Below, one piece after another: positions 16,582-26,011 of a stretch of DNA of 64,000 nucleotides. The translations under genes and the position numbers were made by a program. Numbering within the stretch: position 1 is the first letter of the stretch; each line of letters opens with the position of its first letter. The notes below the pieces were generated by a model, which was not told the DNA's origin, ran no database searches, and saw only the letters and a program-made list of their open reading frames with translations. Source of the DNA: Duganella aquatilis (GTDB lineage Bacteria > Pseudomonadota > Gammaproteobacteria > Burkholderiales > Burkholderiaceae_D); NCBI RefSeq assembly GCF_009674565.1, contig NZ_WKJL01000002.1, forward strand, positions 310,001-374,000, given 5' to 3'.

Positions 16582-18168
16582 TTAATGACGGAAGTGGCGC
16601 GTGCCCGTGTACACCATGACGACGCCGCGCTCGTCGGCCGCATCGATCACTTCCTGGTCGCGCATCGAGCCGCCCGGATGGATGACGCAGGTCGCGCCTG
16701 CATCGACCACCACGTCCAGGCCATCGCGGAACGGGAAGAAGGCATCCGACGCCACCACCGAACCAGCCAGCGACAGGCCGGCGTTCTGCGCCTTGATCGA
16801 CGCGATGCGGGCCGAGTCGATACGGCTCATCTGGCCAGCGCCGACGCCCAGCGTCATGTTATTGCCGCAGAAGACAATCGCGTTCGATTTCACGTACTTC
16901 GCCACGCGCCAGGCAAACATCATGTCCTGCAGTTCCTGCTGCGTAGGCTGCTTCTTGCTGACGACTTTGACATCGGCCAGCATCACGTTTTTCGCGTCGG
17001 CCGACTGCACCAGCAGGCCGCCGCCGACGCGCTTGAAGTCCATCGCGTTGACGCCATTGCCCAGCGGGATTTCCAGCAGGCGCACGTTCTGCTTGGCCGA
17101 CAGGATCTGCTTGGCTTCGGCGGTGAACGACGGCGCAATCAGCACCTCGACGAACAGCTTGGCCAGCTCGGTCGCCGCCACGCCATCGACTTCCACGTTG
17201 AAGGCGATGATGCCGCCAAACGCCGACGTCGGGTCGGTTTGCAGCGCGCGCTTGTACGCATCGGCCGCGTTCGCGCCCAGCGCCACGCCGCACGGATTGG
17301 CGTGCTTGACGATGACGCAGGCCGCCGACTGGTCGAAGCCGCCCATGCTCTTCACGCATTCCCACGCCGCATCGGCGTCAGCGATGTTGTTGAACGACAG
17401 TTCCTTGCCTTGCAGCTGCTTGTAGTTGGCCAGCGCGCCTTCGGTCTTGGTCACGTCGCGGTAGAACGCGGCGGACTGGTGCGGGTTCTCGCCGTAGCGC
17501 ATGTCCTGCACTTTTTCAAACGCCACGTTCAGCGTTTTCGGATAGGCGCTGCGGCTGCCGTGGGCGCGGGTCGCATCCAGGCTGGTCAGGTAGTTGGCGA
17601 TGGCGCCGTCGTACTGCGCGGTGTGCGCGTAGACCTTGGTGGCCAGCGTGAAACGGGTATCGTAGCTGACATAGCCAGGCGCATTGTCGGTGGTCTTCAT
17701 TTCCGCCAGCACCACGCCGTAGTCGGATGGATCGCAGATCACCACCACGTCCTTGTGGTTCTTGGCAGCCGAACGCAGCATGGCCGGACCGCCGATGTCG
17801 ATGTTCTCGATGGCGTCGTCCAGCGTGCAGGTGTCCTTGGCCACAGTGGCCTGGAACGGATACAGGTTGACCACCACCATGTCGATGGTGGGAATGTTGT
17901 GCTCTTCCAGCTTGGCCACGTGCTCAGGGAAATCGCGGCGGGCCAGGATGCCGCCGTGGACTTTCGGATGCAGCGTTTTCACGCGGCCGTCCAGCATCTC
18001 CGGGAAACCGGTGTAGTCGGCAACTTCGGTCACGGCGACGCCGTTATCGGCCAGCAGTTTGGCGGTGCCGCCGGTCGACAGGATGTTGACGCCCATGGCG
18101 GACAGCGCGCGCGCGAAGTCCAGCACACCGGTTTTGTCGGAGACGGAGATGAGAGCTTGTTTAATCAT
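16582..18168 (-). CDS. purH: Bifunctional AICAR transformylase/IMP cyclohydrolase
   Basis: 528 aa from ATG 18168 ([14 protein letters not shown]); an in-frame 13-residue upstream extension is unlikely. It catalyses the last two steps of purine synthesis. The N-terminal cyclohydrolase domain has [15 protein letters not shown], the STGGTAKLL loop and [20 protein letters not shown]. The transformylase domain has the conserved [13 protein letters not shown] and the catalytic Lys-His of [12 protein letters not shown]. It is last in the dusB-fis-purH order seen in betaproteobacteria and ends at a strong terminator. Confidence 0.98.
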   Translation of the reverse strand: MIKQALISVSDKTGVLDFARALSAMGVNILSTGGTAKLLADNGVAVTEVADYTGFPEMLDGRVKTLHPKVHGGILARRDFPEHVAKLEEHNIPTIDMVVVNLYPFQATVAKDTCTLDDAIENIDIGGPAMLRSAAKNHKDVVVICDPSDYGVVLAEMKTTDNAPGYVSYDTRFTLATKVYAHTAQYDGAIANYLTSLDATRAHGSRSAYPKTLNVAFEKVQDMRYGENPHQSAAFYRDVTKTEGALANYKQLQGKELSFNNIADADAAWECVKSMGGFDQSAACVIVKHANPCGVALGANAADAYKRALQTDPTSAFGGIIAFNVEVDGVAATELAKLFVEVLIAPSFTAEAKQILSAKQNVRLLEIPLGNGVNAMDFKRVGGGLLVQSADAKNVMLADVKVVSKKQPTQQELQDMMFAWRVAKYVKSNAIVFCGNNMTLGVGAGQMSRIDSARIASIKAQNAGLSLAGSVVASDAFFPFRDGLDVVVDAGATCVIHPGGSMRDQEVIDAADERGVVMVYTGTRHFRH

Positions 18169-18252
18169 GGCGATGAAAGACGAGGTGGTTAAATATTCGG
18201 TCAGCAACAGCGGCTGTCCCCAGCCACTTCATGCCGGATAGAACGGGCGCTT

Positions 18253-18486
18253 TTACAGCAGGCCGTGTTCCTGTAATTTCTTGCGCAAGGTATTGCGGTT
18301 GATGCCCAGCATCTGCGCGGCGTGCGACTGATTGCCGTCGGCACGGGTCATAACCACTTCCAGTATCGGTTTTTCAACGGTCAGCACAACCATGTCGTAG
18401 ATGTTCGATGCCTGTTGCTCGCCCAGGTCGGCGAAGTATTCTTCGAGACTCTTCTGGACTACTTCCTGGATACTTTCTTTGCTCAT
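18253..18486 (-). CDS. fis: Fis family nucleoid/transcription factor
   Basis: 77 aa. The C-terminal helix-turn-helix is strongly conserved (ADGNQSHAAQMLGINRNTLRKKLQEHGLL). The N-terminal region is shorter than in E. coli Fis (98 aa), as is common in betaproteobacteria. Position between dusB and purH matches the usual Burkholderiales order. It likely bends DNA and regulates stable-RNA and growth-phase genes. The 111 nt before it could hold an internal promoter, but no clear one is visible. Confidence 0.95.
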   Translation of the reverse strand: MSKESIQEVVQKSLEEYFADLGEQQASNIYDMVVLTVEKPILEVVMTRADGNQSHAAQMLGINRNTLRKKLQEHGLL

Positions 18487-18597
18487 TTTCTTGTCGTTCG
18501 GCTAATTAATCTGTTGACGCTGGTAAATCGCTCCGGCTTGTGGCTGGAAACGTTTACCCTTCTGATGATGTGACTTTTTTTATACTCTCGGAGCCGT

Positions 18598-19614
18598 TCA
18601 GGCTGCCTGCAAATCTTCAGCGAGGCGGTATTGTAACCGTTCGCCGTAGGTCCACTGGGATTCGAAGAATTGGTCTACGGCAAGCAACTGTTCTTCGACG
18701 GATTCCAGCAGGTTCATTTTCTGCCGGAACGCCTCGCCGCCCTGGAGGTCGCGCACATACCAGCCGATGTGCTTGCGCGCCGTGCGCACACCGAGATAGT
18801 CGCCGTAGAAGGCGTAGTGGCCGCGCAGGTGTTCATCCATCAGCGCGCGCACCTCGTCGACATACGGCGCCGGCAGGTGCTTGCCGGTGCGCAGGTAATG
18901 GTCGATCTCGCGGAAAATCCACGGACGGCCCTGCGCGGCGCGGCCCACCATGACGGCGTCGGCGCCGGTGTAGTCCAGCACGAATCTGGCTTTTTCCGGC
19001 GACGTGATGTCGCCGTTGGCCACGACTGGAATTGAAACCGATTTCTTGACGGCGGCAATGGTGTCGTACTCGGCGTCACCCTTGTAGCCGTCGGCGCGGG
19101 TGCGGCCATGCAGGGTCAGCATGGCGATACCGGCGTCCTCGGCGATGCGCGCGATGTTCAGCGCGTTCTTGTTCTCGCGGTCCCAGCCGGTGCGGAACTT
19201 CAGCGTGACCGGCACATCGACCGCGCCCACCACCGCATCGACGATGCGCTTGACCAGCTCTTCGTCCTGCAGCAGGGCCGAGCCGCACCAGGCGTTGCAC
19301 ACCTTCTTGACCGGGCAGCCCATATTGATATCGATGATCTGCGCGCCGCGCTCGACGTTGAAGCGGGCGCAATCGGCCAGGTCCTGCGGGTCGGCGCCGG
19401 CGATCTGCACCGCCTTCGGCTCCATCTCGCCGGTGTGGTCGGTGCGGCGCGAACTCTTTTCCGTGGCCCACAGGCGCGGATTGGAGGCCGCCATTTCAGA
19501 CACCGCATAGCCCGCGCCCAGCTCTTTGCACAGCTGGCGGAAAGGACGATCCGTCACCCCCGCCATGGGAGCGACAAAAACGTTGTTACGCAGTAAATGA
19601 GGGCCGATTTGCAC
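18598..19614 (-). CDS. dusB: tRNA-dihydrouridine synthase DusB
   Basis: 338 aa FMN enzyme that reduces uridine to dihydrouridine in the tRNA D-loop. Visible motifs: APMAGVTDRPFR, the phosphate-binding GADAVMVGRAAQGRPW, and the catalytic Cys within NMGCPVKKVCNAWCGSALL. GTG start at 19614, matching the usual start MxIGPxxLRNN of the family. Upstream gene of the dusB-fis-purH group. Confidence 0.97.
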   Translation of the reverse strand: MQIGPHLLRNNVFVAPMAGVTDRPFRQLCKELGAGYAVSEMAASNPRLWATEKSSRRTDHTGEMEPKAVQIAGADPQDLADCARFNVERGAQIIDINMGCPVKKVCNAWCGSALLQDEELVKRIVDAVVGAVDVPVTLKFRTGWDRENKNALNIARIAEDAGIAMLTLHGRTRADGYKGDAEYDTIAAVKKSVSIPVVANGDITSPEKARFVLDYTGADAVMVGRAAQGRPWIFREIDHYLRTGKHLPAPYVDEVRALMDEHLRGHYAFYGDYLGVRTARKHIGWYVRDLQGGEAFRQKMNLLESVEEQLLAVDQFFESQWTYGERLQYRLAEDLQAA

Positions 19615-19734
19615 TGACGATACCTGAATGTCGGGAGAAGGAACCTTCTATTTTAACCGAAGCCCTGCTCAAATAATAAGCACTATTTTTTATGAATTCG
19701 GCAAATGTGCAGTCTTGACTTTATAAGCGCCGCT

Positions 19735-20385
19735 TCAGATCACGTCGTCCATGGCGGCCGGCGCAAGGTGGCCCACCTCGCCCCAGCTAGTGAGCACCAA
19801 CTTGCCGTCCTCGACGATGAAGCGGTTGACGCTGGCGTTCTTGACCTGGAAATCGCGCGGACTGTCGAGCTGGATGCCGCGCGCCTCGCGGTAGGCGCAT
19901 TCCAGCACGCCGCCGTGGGCCACCACGGCCACCGTCCGGCCCGGATGACGCGCCGCCACCTTGCGCAGCGCGCCGATGACGCGCTCGTAGAACTGGCGGA
20001 AGCTTTCCGCCATGCGCTCGCCGTGCGGCATCACGGCGTCGATATCGCGCGCCTGCCACAGGGTGAAGTCGGCCGGGTATTCGTCCTGGATGTCCTGGTA
20101 CAGCATGCCTTCGAACACGCCGTAGGCGCGCTCGCGCAGCTGGGCGTCGGTTTGCAGCGCGATGCCGGCGTGCTGCGCGGCCACCGCCTGCGCGGTCTGC
20201 ACGGCGCGCTGCAGGTCGCTGGAGACCACGGCGTCGATCTTTTCGGCGGACAGCGCGCGCGCCAGCGCCGCGGCCTGGCGTTCGCCCTCTTCGTTCAAGG
20301 GAATATCGATGTGGCCCTGCAGGCGGCGCACGGCGTTCCAGGCCGTCTCGCCGTGGCGGATCAGCAGAATGGTGGTGTCAGTCAT
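19735..20385 (-). CDS. Histidine phosphatase superfamily protein (GpmB/CobC-like)
   Basis: 216 aa. Begins with the phosphohistidine signature LLIRHGETAWN (His about residue 11). It has the second conserved region SDLQRAVQTAQ, the acid ERAYGVFEG segment and the distal VVAHGGVLE histidine. Related to phosphoglycerate-mutase-like phosphatases; the substrate cannot be deduced. The ATG overlaps the stop of the PEBP gene (ATGA). Fourth gene of a tyrS-dtd-PEBP-phosphatase operon. Confidence 0.9.
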   Translation of the reverse strand: MTDTTILLIRHGETAWNAVRRLQGHIDIPLNEEGERQAAALARALSAEKIDAVVSSDLQRAVQTAQAVAAQHAGIALQTDAQLRERAYGVFEGMLYQDIQDEYPADFTLWQARDIDAVMPHGERMAESFRQFYERVIGALRKVAARHPGRTVAVVAHGGVLECAYREARGIQLDSPRDFQVKNASVNRFIVEDGKLVLTSWGEVGHLAPAAMDDVI

Positions 20386-20828
20386 ATGTGTGTATAAGTG
20401 CCGATCAGCTGTGCTTCGTCGACGATATGGCCATACATGGCGGTCAATACATCGGCACAGCTGAAGCGCGCCGGCAGTGCCAGCCGCGCCACGTCGAGCG
20501 CGTAGATGCGAAAAATATAATGGTGCGTTTCATTCCGCACCGGCAAGGGGCCATGATACCCGACCGTGCCGAAGTCGTTCAGGCCCTGGCGCAATGCCTC
20601 GCTGGCGCCTTCGGCAACCGACGCCTGCGACGGCGGAATATCCACCGCGCCCCAGTGAAACACATCGCCGTCCGGCGCATCGCCCAGCATGCACAGCACC
20701 ACCAGCGAGGCGACGCCGGCCGGCACCTCGCTCCAGCGCAGTTGCGGACTGCGGTTGCCGCCCGCCACAAAGGCGCACGCCGCCGGCATGGCGGCGCGGT
20801 TGCGGAAGGTATCGCTGGTCAGCTTCAT
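20382..20828 (-). CDS. YbhB/YbcL family (PEBP, Raf-kinase-inhibitor-like) protein
   Basis: 148 aa. Phosphatidylethanolamine-binding-protein fold: the GNRSPQLRWSEVPAG start, a DAPDGDVFHWGAVDIP anion pocket segment and the GYHGPLPVRNETHHYIFRIYALD core. The ligand and role are unknown in bacteria. The ATG directly follows the dtd TAA, with no gap. The 3' end overlaps the phosphatase gene by 4 nt, so translation is coupled through the operon. Confidence 0.88.
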   Translation of the reverse strand: MKLTSDTFRNRAAMPAACAFVAGGNRSPQLRWSEVPAGVASLVVLCMLGDAPDGDVFHWGAVDIPPSQASVAEGASEALRQGLNDFGTVGYHGPLPVRNETHHYIFRIYALDVARLALPARFSCADVLTAMYGHIVDEAQLIGTYTHI

Positions 20829-21275
20829 TTACCTGGCGTTGGTTTGCAGCCAGAAGGTGACCGGACCATCGTTGGTCAGCGACACTTTCATGTCGGCGCC
20901 GAACTGGCCCGTTTCCACCCTGGCGTGCTTGAGGCGCGCCTGTTCGACAAAATAACTGAACAGGCGCAGGCCGTCGGCCGGCGCGGCGGCCGGCGTGAAC
21001 GACGGCCGGGTGCCGGACTTGGTGTCCGCCGCCAGCGTGAACTGCGGCACCAGCAGCAGGCCGCCCTGGGTGTCGGTGACGCTGCGGTTCATCTTGCCGG
21101 CATCGTCGGCGAACACGCGGTAACCGAGCAGCTTTGTCAGCAGCGTGTCCGCATCCTTTTCCGTATCGTTGCGCTCGGCGCAGACCAGCACCATCAGGCC
21201 GGCGTCGATGGCGCCGATGGTGGCGCCCTCCACCACCACGCTGGCGCTGCTCACGCGTTGCAGCAGGGCGATCAT
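20829..21275 (-). CDS. dtd: D-aminoacyl-tRNA deacylase
   Basis: 148 aa from ATG 21275, which overlaps the tyrS stop as ATGA. It removes D-amino acids, classically D-Tyr, from mischarged tRNA. Family hallmarks: [17 protein letters not shown], the [21 protein letters not shown] motif, and the Gly-x-Pro equivalent NDGPVTFWL near the C-terminus. Coupling to tyrS is functionally sensible because Dtd proofreads TyrRS products. Confidence 0.97.
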   Translation of the reverse strand: MIALLQRVSSASVVVEGATIGAIDAGLMVLVCAERNDTEKDADTLLTKLLGYRVFADDAGKMNRSVTDTQGGLLLVPQFTLAADTKSGTRPSFTPAAAPADGLRLFSYFVEQARLKHARVETGQFGADMKVSLTNDGPVTFWLQTNAR

Positions 21276-22525
21276 GCGCTCAGGGTCACGCGGGCAAACT
21301 TGCGTTTGCCGACTTGCAGCACGAAAGTGCCGGCCTCGATCTTCAGCGCCTTGTCGCTCAGCACGGTGCCGTCCAGGCGCACGCCGCCCTGGTCGATCAT
21401 GCGCATCGCTTCCGAGGTCGACGGGCACAGGCCGGCCGCCTTCAGCAGTTGCGGGATGCCCAGCGGCGCGCCGCCCAGCGCCACTTCCGGCACGTCGTCC
21501 GGGATGCCGCCTTTCGAGCGGTTGACGAAGTCGGCCAGCGCATCTTCGGCCGCCTGCTGCGAATGGAAGCGCGCCACGATTTCCTGGGCGATCGCCACCT
21601 TGGCGTCGCGCGGGTTCTTGCCGCCTTCCACTTCCGCCTTCAAGGCCGCCACATCGGCGATCGAGCGGAACGACAGCAGATTGAAGTATTTCCACATCAT
21701 GTCGTCGGAAATACTCATGATCTTGGCGAACATGGTGTTGCCCGGCTCGGTGATGCCGATGTAGTTGTTCTTCGATTTGGACATTTTTTCAACGCCGTCC
21801 AAACCTTCCAGCAGAGGCATGGTCAAAATACACTGAGGTTCCTGGCCGTAGTCCTTTTGCAGTTCGCGGCCCACCAGCAAATTGAATTTCTGGTCGGTGC
21901 CGCCCAGTTCCAGGTCGGACTTCAGCGCCACCGAGTCGTAGCCCTGCATCAGCGGGTACAGGAATTCGTGCACGGCGATCGGCGTGCCATTTTTAAAGCG
22001 TTTGGTGAAATCGTCGCGCTCCATCATGCGCGCCACGGTGTAGCGCGAGGCCAGCTGGATCATGCCGCGCGCGCCCAGCGGGTCGCACCATTCGGAGTTG
22101 TAGCGGATTTCGGTCTTGGCCGGGTCCAGCACCAGCGAGGCTTGCTTGAAGTAAGTCATCGCGTTTTGCTCGACCTGCTCCTTGGTCAGCGGCGGACGGG
22201 TGGCGTTGCGGCCGGACGGGTCGCCGATCATCGAGGTGAAGTCGCCGATCAGGAAGATCACCTGGTGGCCGAGGTCCTGCAGCTGGCGCATCTTGTTCAG
22301 CACCACGGTGTGGCCCAGGTGCAGGTCCGGCGCGGTGGGGTCCAGGCCCAGCTTGATGCGCAGCGGGACGCCGCTTTGTTCGGAGCGCGCCAGCTTTTGG
22401 GCGAACTCGCTTTCAATCAGCAACTCGTCGACACCGCGTTTGGTGATGGCGAGGGCCTCTTGCACGTTGTCGGACAATGGCAACGCTTTAGAGGGAGCCG
22501 GCGGTATCGAAGAAGGAGTAGTCAT
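21272..22525 (-). CDS. tyrS: Tyrosine--tRNA ligase
   Basis: 417 aa. Class I synthetase with HLGH at 69-72 and KMSKS at 247-251, then an S4 RNA-binding domain at the C-terminus ([21 protein letters not shown]). Length and the [26 protein letters not shown] start fit the longer TyrRS form common in proteobacteria. First gene of a four-gene operon; divergent from the M23 peptidase gene. Confidence 0.98.
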   Translation of the reverse strand: MTTPSSIPPAPSKALPLSDNVQEALAITKRGVDELLIESEFAQKLARSEQSGVPLRIKLGLDPTAPDLHLGHTVVLNKMRQLQDLGHQVIFLIGDFTSMIGDPSGRNATRPPLTKEQVEQNAMTYFKQASLVLDPAKTEIRYNSEWCDPLGARGMIQLASRYTVARMMERDDFTKRFKNGTPIAVHEFLYPLMQGYDSVALKSDLELGGTDQKFNLLVGRELQKDYGQEPQCILTMPLLEGLDGVEKMSKSKNNYIGITEPGNTMFAKIMSISDDMMWKYFNLLSFRSIADVAALKAEVEGGKNPRDAKVAIAQEIVARFHSQQAAEDALADFVNRSKGGIPDDVPEVALGGAPLGIPQLLKAAGLCPSTSEAMRMIDQGGVRLDGTVLSDKALKIEAGTFVLQVGKRKFARVTLSA

Positions 22526-22573
22526 AATTTTTTTAGCGTATTTTTCAGAAAAAGGTAGTCAGCTTCAGGAGTT

Positions 22574-22582
22574 TGTTATAAT
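22574..22582 (+). promoter_or_regulatory. Extended -10 element before the M23 peptidase gene
   Basis: TGTTATAAT (TG-N-TATAAT) lies about 100 nt upstream of the ATG, with no convincing -35 hexamer. Extended -10 promoters tolerate that. The predicted leader is about 95 nt and AT-rich. Confidence 0.5.
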
Positions 22583-22683
22583 CCTCGATCCATCAATCTT
22601 GCCGCACGAAAACTAACAAAACACATAATTAGAAGAAATAAAACGTTCCTGAATAGTTCAAGCGGCAAATTTTAACTGATTGC

Positions 22684-24078
22684 ATGAACCAAATACATAA
22701 ATTCACAAGCTCACGCTTGTTCAGTCTGCTAGGTTCTACGCGCAAGGCGCGCATCATCAGCGCGTCTGCATTGTCACTTGCAGTTGTTGCATTTGGTGCC
22801 GCCGGCGTGGCTCCGCTCGCGCCTGACGCGTCCGATCTGCCGGTGAAAACTGTACAGGAAGCCGTGGTTGCACCAGACCTGAGCACGCAAATCAACACGC
22901 TGGAACAACAATCTTCCAATGCCCACTTCGTCCACGAGGAAAAAATCCGCGCTGGCGATACGCTGGCAACGTTGTTGACCCGTCTGGGCGTGGATGACGA
23001 CAAGGCCGAGAACTTTATCAAAAAAGATAAAGTGGCGAAAGGCGTCATGCAGCTGAAGACCGGCAAGCGCGTGCAGGCGCAGACCGACGACGAAGGCAAC
23101 CTGCAGTGGCTGCGCGCCACCGTGGTCGACGGCAAGGACGATCCGGTCACCAACATCAAGATTACCCGCCAGGGCGAAGGCTTTGTCGCCACCGCCGAAC
23201 CAGCCAAGCTGGAACGCCGTGTGGAAATGCATGCCCGTAACATCACCTCGACCTTGTACGCTGCGACCGACTCCAGCGAAGACGGCGCCAAGCTGCCGGA
23301 CAACATCGTCAAGCAGATCATCGAAATGTTCTCGACCAACGTCGACTTCCGCGGCGACCTGAAGCGCGGCGACAGCTTCAACGTGGTCTATGAAACCTTC
23401 TGGCAGGATGGGGAATTTGTGCGCGCGGGCCGTGTGCTGGCAGGCGAACTGACCAACAAGGGCACGACTTATCAATCGGTATGGTTTGAAGATCCGCAGA
23501 GCAAGCAAGGCGGCGGCTACTACAGCTTCGACGGCAAATCGCTGAAGAAGGCCTTCCTGAAATCGCCGGTGGAATTCTCGCGTATTTCGTCCGGTTTCTC
23601 GATGCGCGTGCATCCGATTTCCGGCCAGTGGAAACAGCACAAAGGTATCGACTTCCCGGCGCCGACCGGCACCCCGATCCGCGCCGCGGGCGACGGCACC
23701 ATCGATTTCGCCGGCACCCAGAATGGCTACGGCAATTTCGTCGTCATCAAGCACTGGAACAACTACACCACCGCCTATGCCCACATGAGCCGCTTCGGTA
23801 CGGGCATCAAAAAAGGCGCCAAGGTCAGCCAGGGCGATGTGATCGGCTACGTCGGCACCACCGGCTGGTCGACCGGCGCGCACTTGCACTACGAGTTCCG
23901 CGTGGCTGGCGAGGCCAAGGACCCAAGCAAGATGAACGTGCAGGCACAAGCGCCGCTGACCGCCGCCGAAATGGGCCGCTTCAAGGTCTACGCCAACGAT
24001 ATGACCCACCGCTTCGCTTTGCTGCGGCCGGCAGGAGCCGGCGGCAATACCCGCATGGCGTCAGTCGCGTCGAAATAA
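22684..24078 (+). CDS. M23 family (LytM-type) murein endopeptidase
   Basis: 464 aa. A hydrophobic N-terminal segment (about residues 24-45) acts as a membrane anchor or signal. A LysM/OapA-like region ([20 protein letters not shown]) and a second linker domain follow. The LytM domain has zinc ligands H319 and D323 (HKGID) and H400-x-H402 (HLHYEF). The architecture matches E. coli MepM/YebA-type endopeptidases that cut D-Ala-mDAP cross-links during cell growth. It is followed by anmK, a cell-wall recycling gene, but a terminator lies between them. Confidence 0.94.
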   Translation: MNQIHKFTSSRLFSLLGSTRKARIISASALSLAVVAFGAAGVAPLAPDASDLPVKTVQEAVVAPDLSTQINTLEQQSSNAHFVHEEKIRAGDTLATLLTRLGVDDDKAENFIKKDKVAKGVMQLKTGKRVQAQTDDEGNLQWLRATVVDGKDDPVTNIKITRQGEGFVATAEPAKLERRVEMHARNITSTLYAATDSSEDGAKLPDNIVKQIIEMFSTNVDFRGDLKRGDSFNVVYETFWQDGEFVRAGRVLAGELTNKGTTYQSVWFEDPQSKQGGGYYSFDGKSLKKAFLKSPVEFSRISSGFSMRVHPISGQWKQHKGIDFPAPTGTPIRAAGDGTIDFAGTQNGYGNFVVIKHWNNYTTAYAHMSRFGTGIKKGAKVSQGDVIGYVGTTGWSTGAHLHYEFRVAGEAKDPSKMNVQAQAPLTAAEMGRFKVYANDMTHRFALLRPAGAGGNTRMASVASK

Positions 24079-24087
24079 ACTCTCTAC

Positions 24088-24118
24088 AAAACAGGCCGCT
24101 TAGTCGGCCTGTTTTTTA
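24088..24118 (+). terminator. Intrinsic terminator after the M23 peptidase gene
   Basis: AACAGGCCG and CGGCCTGTT pair across a CTTAGT loop, followed by TTTTT on the plus strand. It separates the peptidase from anmK, so anmK needs its own promoter or read-through. Confidence 0.88.
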
Positions 24119-24179
24119 TTATGATGCGCTCTTGAGGTCGCTTTCTCTGTGCGACACCCCACACATCACGAGGGCACGT

Positions 24180-25277
24180 ATGACTTTGTATATCGGCTTA
24201 ATGTCCGGCACCAGCCTGGACGGCGTAGACGGCGCGCTGGCGCAGTTTGACGGCGACGCCACCACCACTCTCGGCGCGGCCTACATCAGCTTCCCGCCCG
24301 CCCTGCGCGCCGAACTGATGGCCTTGCAGGCCGCCGGCCACAACGAGATCGAACGCGAGGCGCTGGCGGCCAACCTGCTGGCGCAGCACTATGCGCAATG
24401 CGTGGCGGAGCTGCTGCGCACCACGGGCCGCATGCCGCAGGAGATCCGCGCTGTGGCCGTGCATGGCCAGACCATCCGCCACCGTCCCGAACTGGGCTTT
24501 ACGCGCCAGACCAACAATCCCGCCCTGCTGGCCGAGCTGTGCTGCATCGACGTGATTGCGGATTTCCGCAGCCGCGACGTCGCCGCCGGCGGCCAGGGCG
24601 CACCGCTGGTGCCGGCCTTCCATCAGGCCCTGTTCAACCAGGCAGGACAGACGCGCGTGGTGGCGAATATCGGCGGCATCGCCAACATCAGCGTGTTGAG
24701 CGGCGATGGCCGCGTGGTCGGCTTCGACACCGGTCCCGGCAACGTGCTGATGGACGGCTGGATCCATCTCCACCGCCAGCAGGAATACGACGCCGACGGC
24801 GCCTGGGCCGCGACCGGCAAGGTCATCCCCGAGCTGCTGGCGGCACTGCTGAAGGAGCCGTATCTGGCCCAGCCCGCGCCGAAGAGCACCGGCCGCGACC
24901 TGTTCCACCTTGAGTGGCTGGACGCGCGCCTGGCCGCGCACACGTCGGCCGCGCCGGAAGACGTGCAGCGCACGCTGACGCAATACACCGCGGTCACGCT
25001 GGCGGACGCCATCAAGGCCTACGGCAGCGCTGCGGACGCGGTCTACATCTGCGGCGGCGGCGCCTACAACAGCGTGCTGATGGAAGCCCTGGGCAAGGAA
25101 CTGGGCAATCAGGTGATGGTGGCGTCCACGCAGGCGCTGGGCGTTGCGCCCAACTGCGTGGAGCCGCTGGCCTTCGCCTGGCTCGGCTACCGCTTCACCG
25201 AACGCCTGGCGGGCAACCTGCCTGCCGTGACCGGCGCACAGGGCGAGCGCGTGCTGGGTGCGCTCTACCCGCGCTGA
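24180..25277 (+). CDS. anmK: Anhydro-N-acetylmuramic acid kinase
   Basis: 365 aa. Converts 1,6-anhydro-MurNAc to MurNAc-6-phosphate in peptidoglycan recycling. ATP-binding motif MSGTSLDG at 8-15, then [21 protein letters not shown] and FDTGPGN, all conserved in AnmK. Start ATG 24180 has GAGGG upstream. The last 13 nt overlap the 3' end of the convergent tetR gene. Confidence 0.97.
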   Translation: MTLYIGLMSGTSLDGVDGALAQFDGDATTTLGAAYISFPPALRAELMALQAAGHNEIEREALAANLLAQHYAQCVAELLRTTGRMPQEIRAVAVHGQTIRHRPELGFTRQTNNPALLAELCCIDVIADFRSRDVAAGGQGAPLVPAFHQALFNQAGQTRVVANIGGIANISVLSGDGRVVGFDTGPGNVLMDGWIHLHRQQEYDADGAWAATGKVIPELLAALLKEPYLAQPAPKSTGRDLFHLEWLDARLAAHTSAAPEDVQRTLTQYTAVTLADAIKAYGSAADAVYICGGGAYNSVLMEALGKELGNQVMVASTQALGVAPNCVEPLAFAWLGYRFTERLAGNLPAVTGAQGERVLGALYPR

Positions 25278-25927
25278 AGGCCGCGCAGGATAAGGTCGAC
25301 GCCGGCCAGGAAGTCCATGCGGTCGTCATGCTCGCGTAGTTGCGCAGCGATGCTGCGGGTGAACGGATAGGCGTCCGCATCAAGCTGCGCCCAGGCGCCG
25401 GCAAGCTGCCCCAGGATGGCGCTGCGGTCGCCGCCCAACTGCTTGCCGGTCTGCGCATTGGCGGCGTTCTGCACGCTGACGCCGAGGATGTAGCCGAGCA
25501 GCGCGGAGACGGCGGCGAATTGTTCGGCCTGCGGAATGCCGAGGGCGCGGATCTGCTGGCCCAGGCGTTCGAGTATCCGCACCAATGGCGCCTGCCACGG
25601 CGCCCGCGTCAACGCCGGACCTATCCATGGATGGGCGTCGATCGCATCGAACAGCTCCAGCGCCACGGCGCGGATGATGTCCTGCGGCGACGCATCCACC
25701 GGCGGCGCGCCCAGTCTGCGAGCCACGATGGCGTCGCAGGCGGCTGCCAGCAGATCGTTCTTGTTGGCGATGTGCCAGTAAAGCGCGCCGGCGCCGGTGG
25801 CCAGCCGCTCGGCCAAGGCACGGAACGTCAGTCCGCCCTCCCCGCTGCTGTCCAGCAGCGCAATCGCTTCTTCAATGATGCGCTCGCGCGTCAGCGCATC
25901 CTCGCGGCGCAGTGTGTTTTTTACCAT
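25265..25927 (-). CDS. TetR family repressor divergent from a flavin monooxygenase
   Basis: 220 aa. N-terminal HTH ([46 protein letters not shown]) of the TetR class with the YWH(I/V) recognition end. The C-terminal domain resembles TetR_C_1 types near TetR proper. ATG 25927. It is divergent from the FAD monooxygenase gene at 26012, with a 17-nt palindromic operator between them, so it probably represses that gene and itself. A small-molecule inducer is expected. Confidence 0.9.
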   Translation of the reverse strand: MVKNTLRREDALTRERIIEEAIALLDSSGEGGLTFRALAERLATGAGALYWHIANKNDLLAAACDAIVARRLGAPPVDASPQDIIRAVALELFDAIDAHPWIGPALTRAPWQAPLVRILERLGQQIRALGIPQAEQFAAVSALLGYILGVSVQNAANAQTGKQLGGDRSAILGQLAGAWAQLDADAYPFTRSIAAQLREHDDRMDFLAGVDLILRGLQRG

Positions 25928-25937
25928 GGCCGCTATC

Positions 25938-25966
25938 TTGACATAACTGATAGGCTGCCGCAAAAT
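25938..25966 (+). promoter_or_regulatory. Probable promoter of the FAD monooxygenase gene
   Basis: A perfect TTGACA (25938-25943), a 17-nt spacer and CAAAAT (25961-25966) point to the monooxygenase. The operator at 25971-25987 would cover the transcription start. Confidence 0.5.
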
Positions 25967-25970
25967 TCTT

Positions 25971-25987
25971 ATGGAACGTTGTTCCAT
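25971..25987. promoter_or_regulatory. TetR-type palindromic operator
   Basis: ATGGAAC-GTT-GTTCCAT, a perfect 7+3+7 inverted repeat between the divergent tetR and monooxygenase genes. Its size and place fit a TetR dimer site. Confidence 0.7.
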
Positions 25988-26011
25988 TATTTTTTCAACC
26001 ATGGAAATCAT

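Noticed and set aside
23628..24179. Long upstream extension of the anmK frame
   Set aside because: It runs through the M23 peptidase gene in another frame; ATG 24180 with GAGGG and the MSGTSLDG motif fixes the start.
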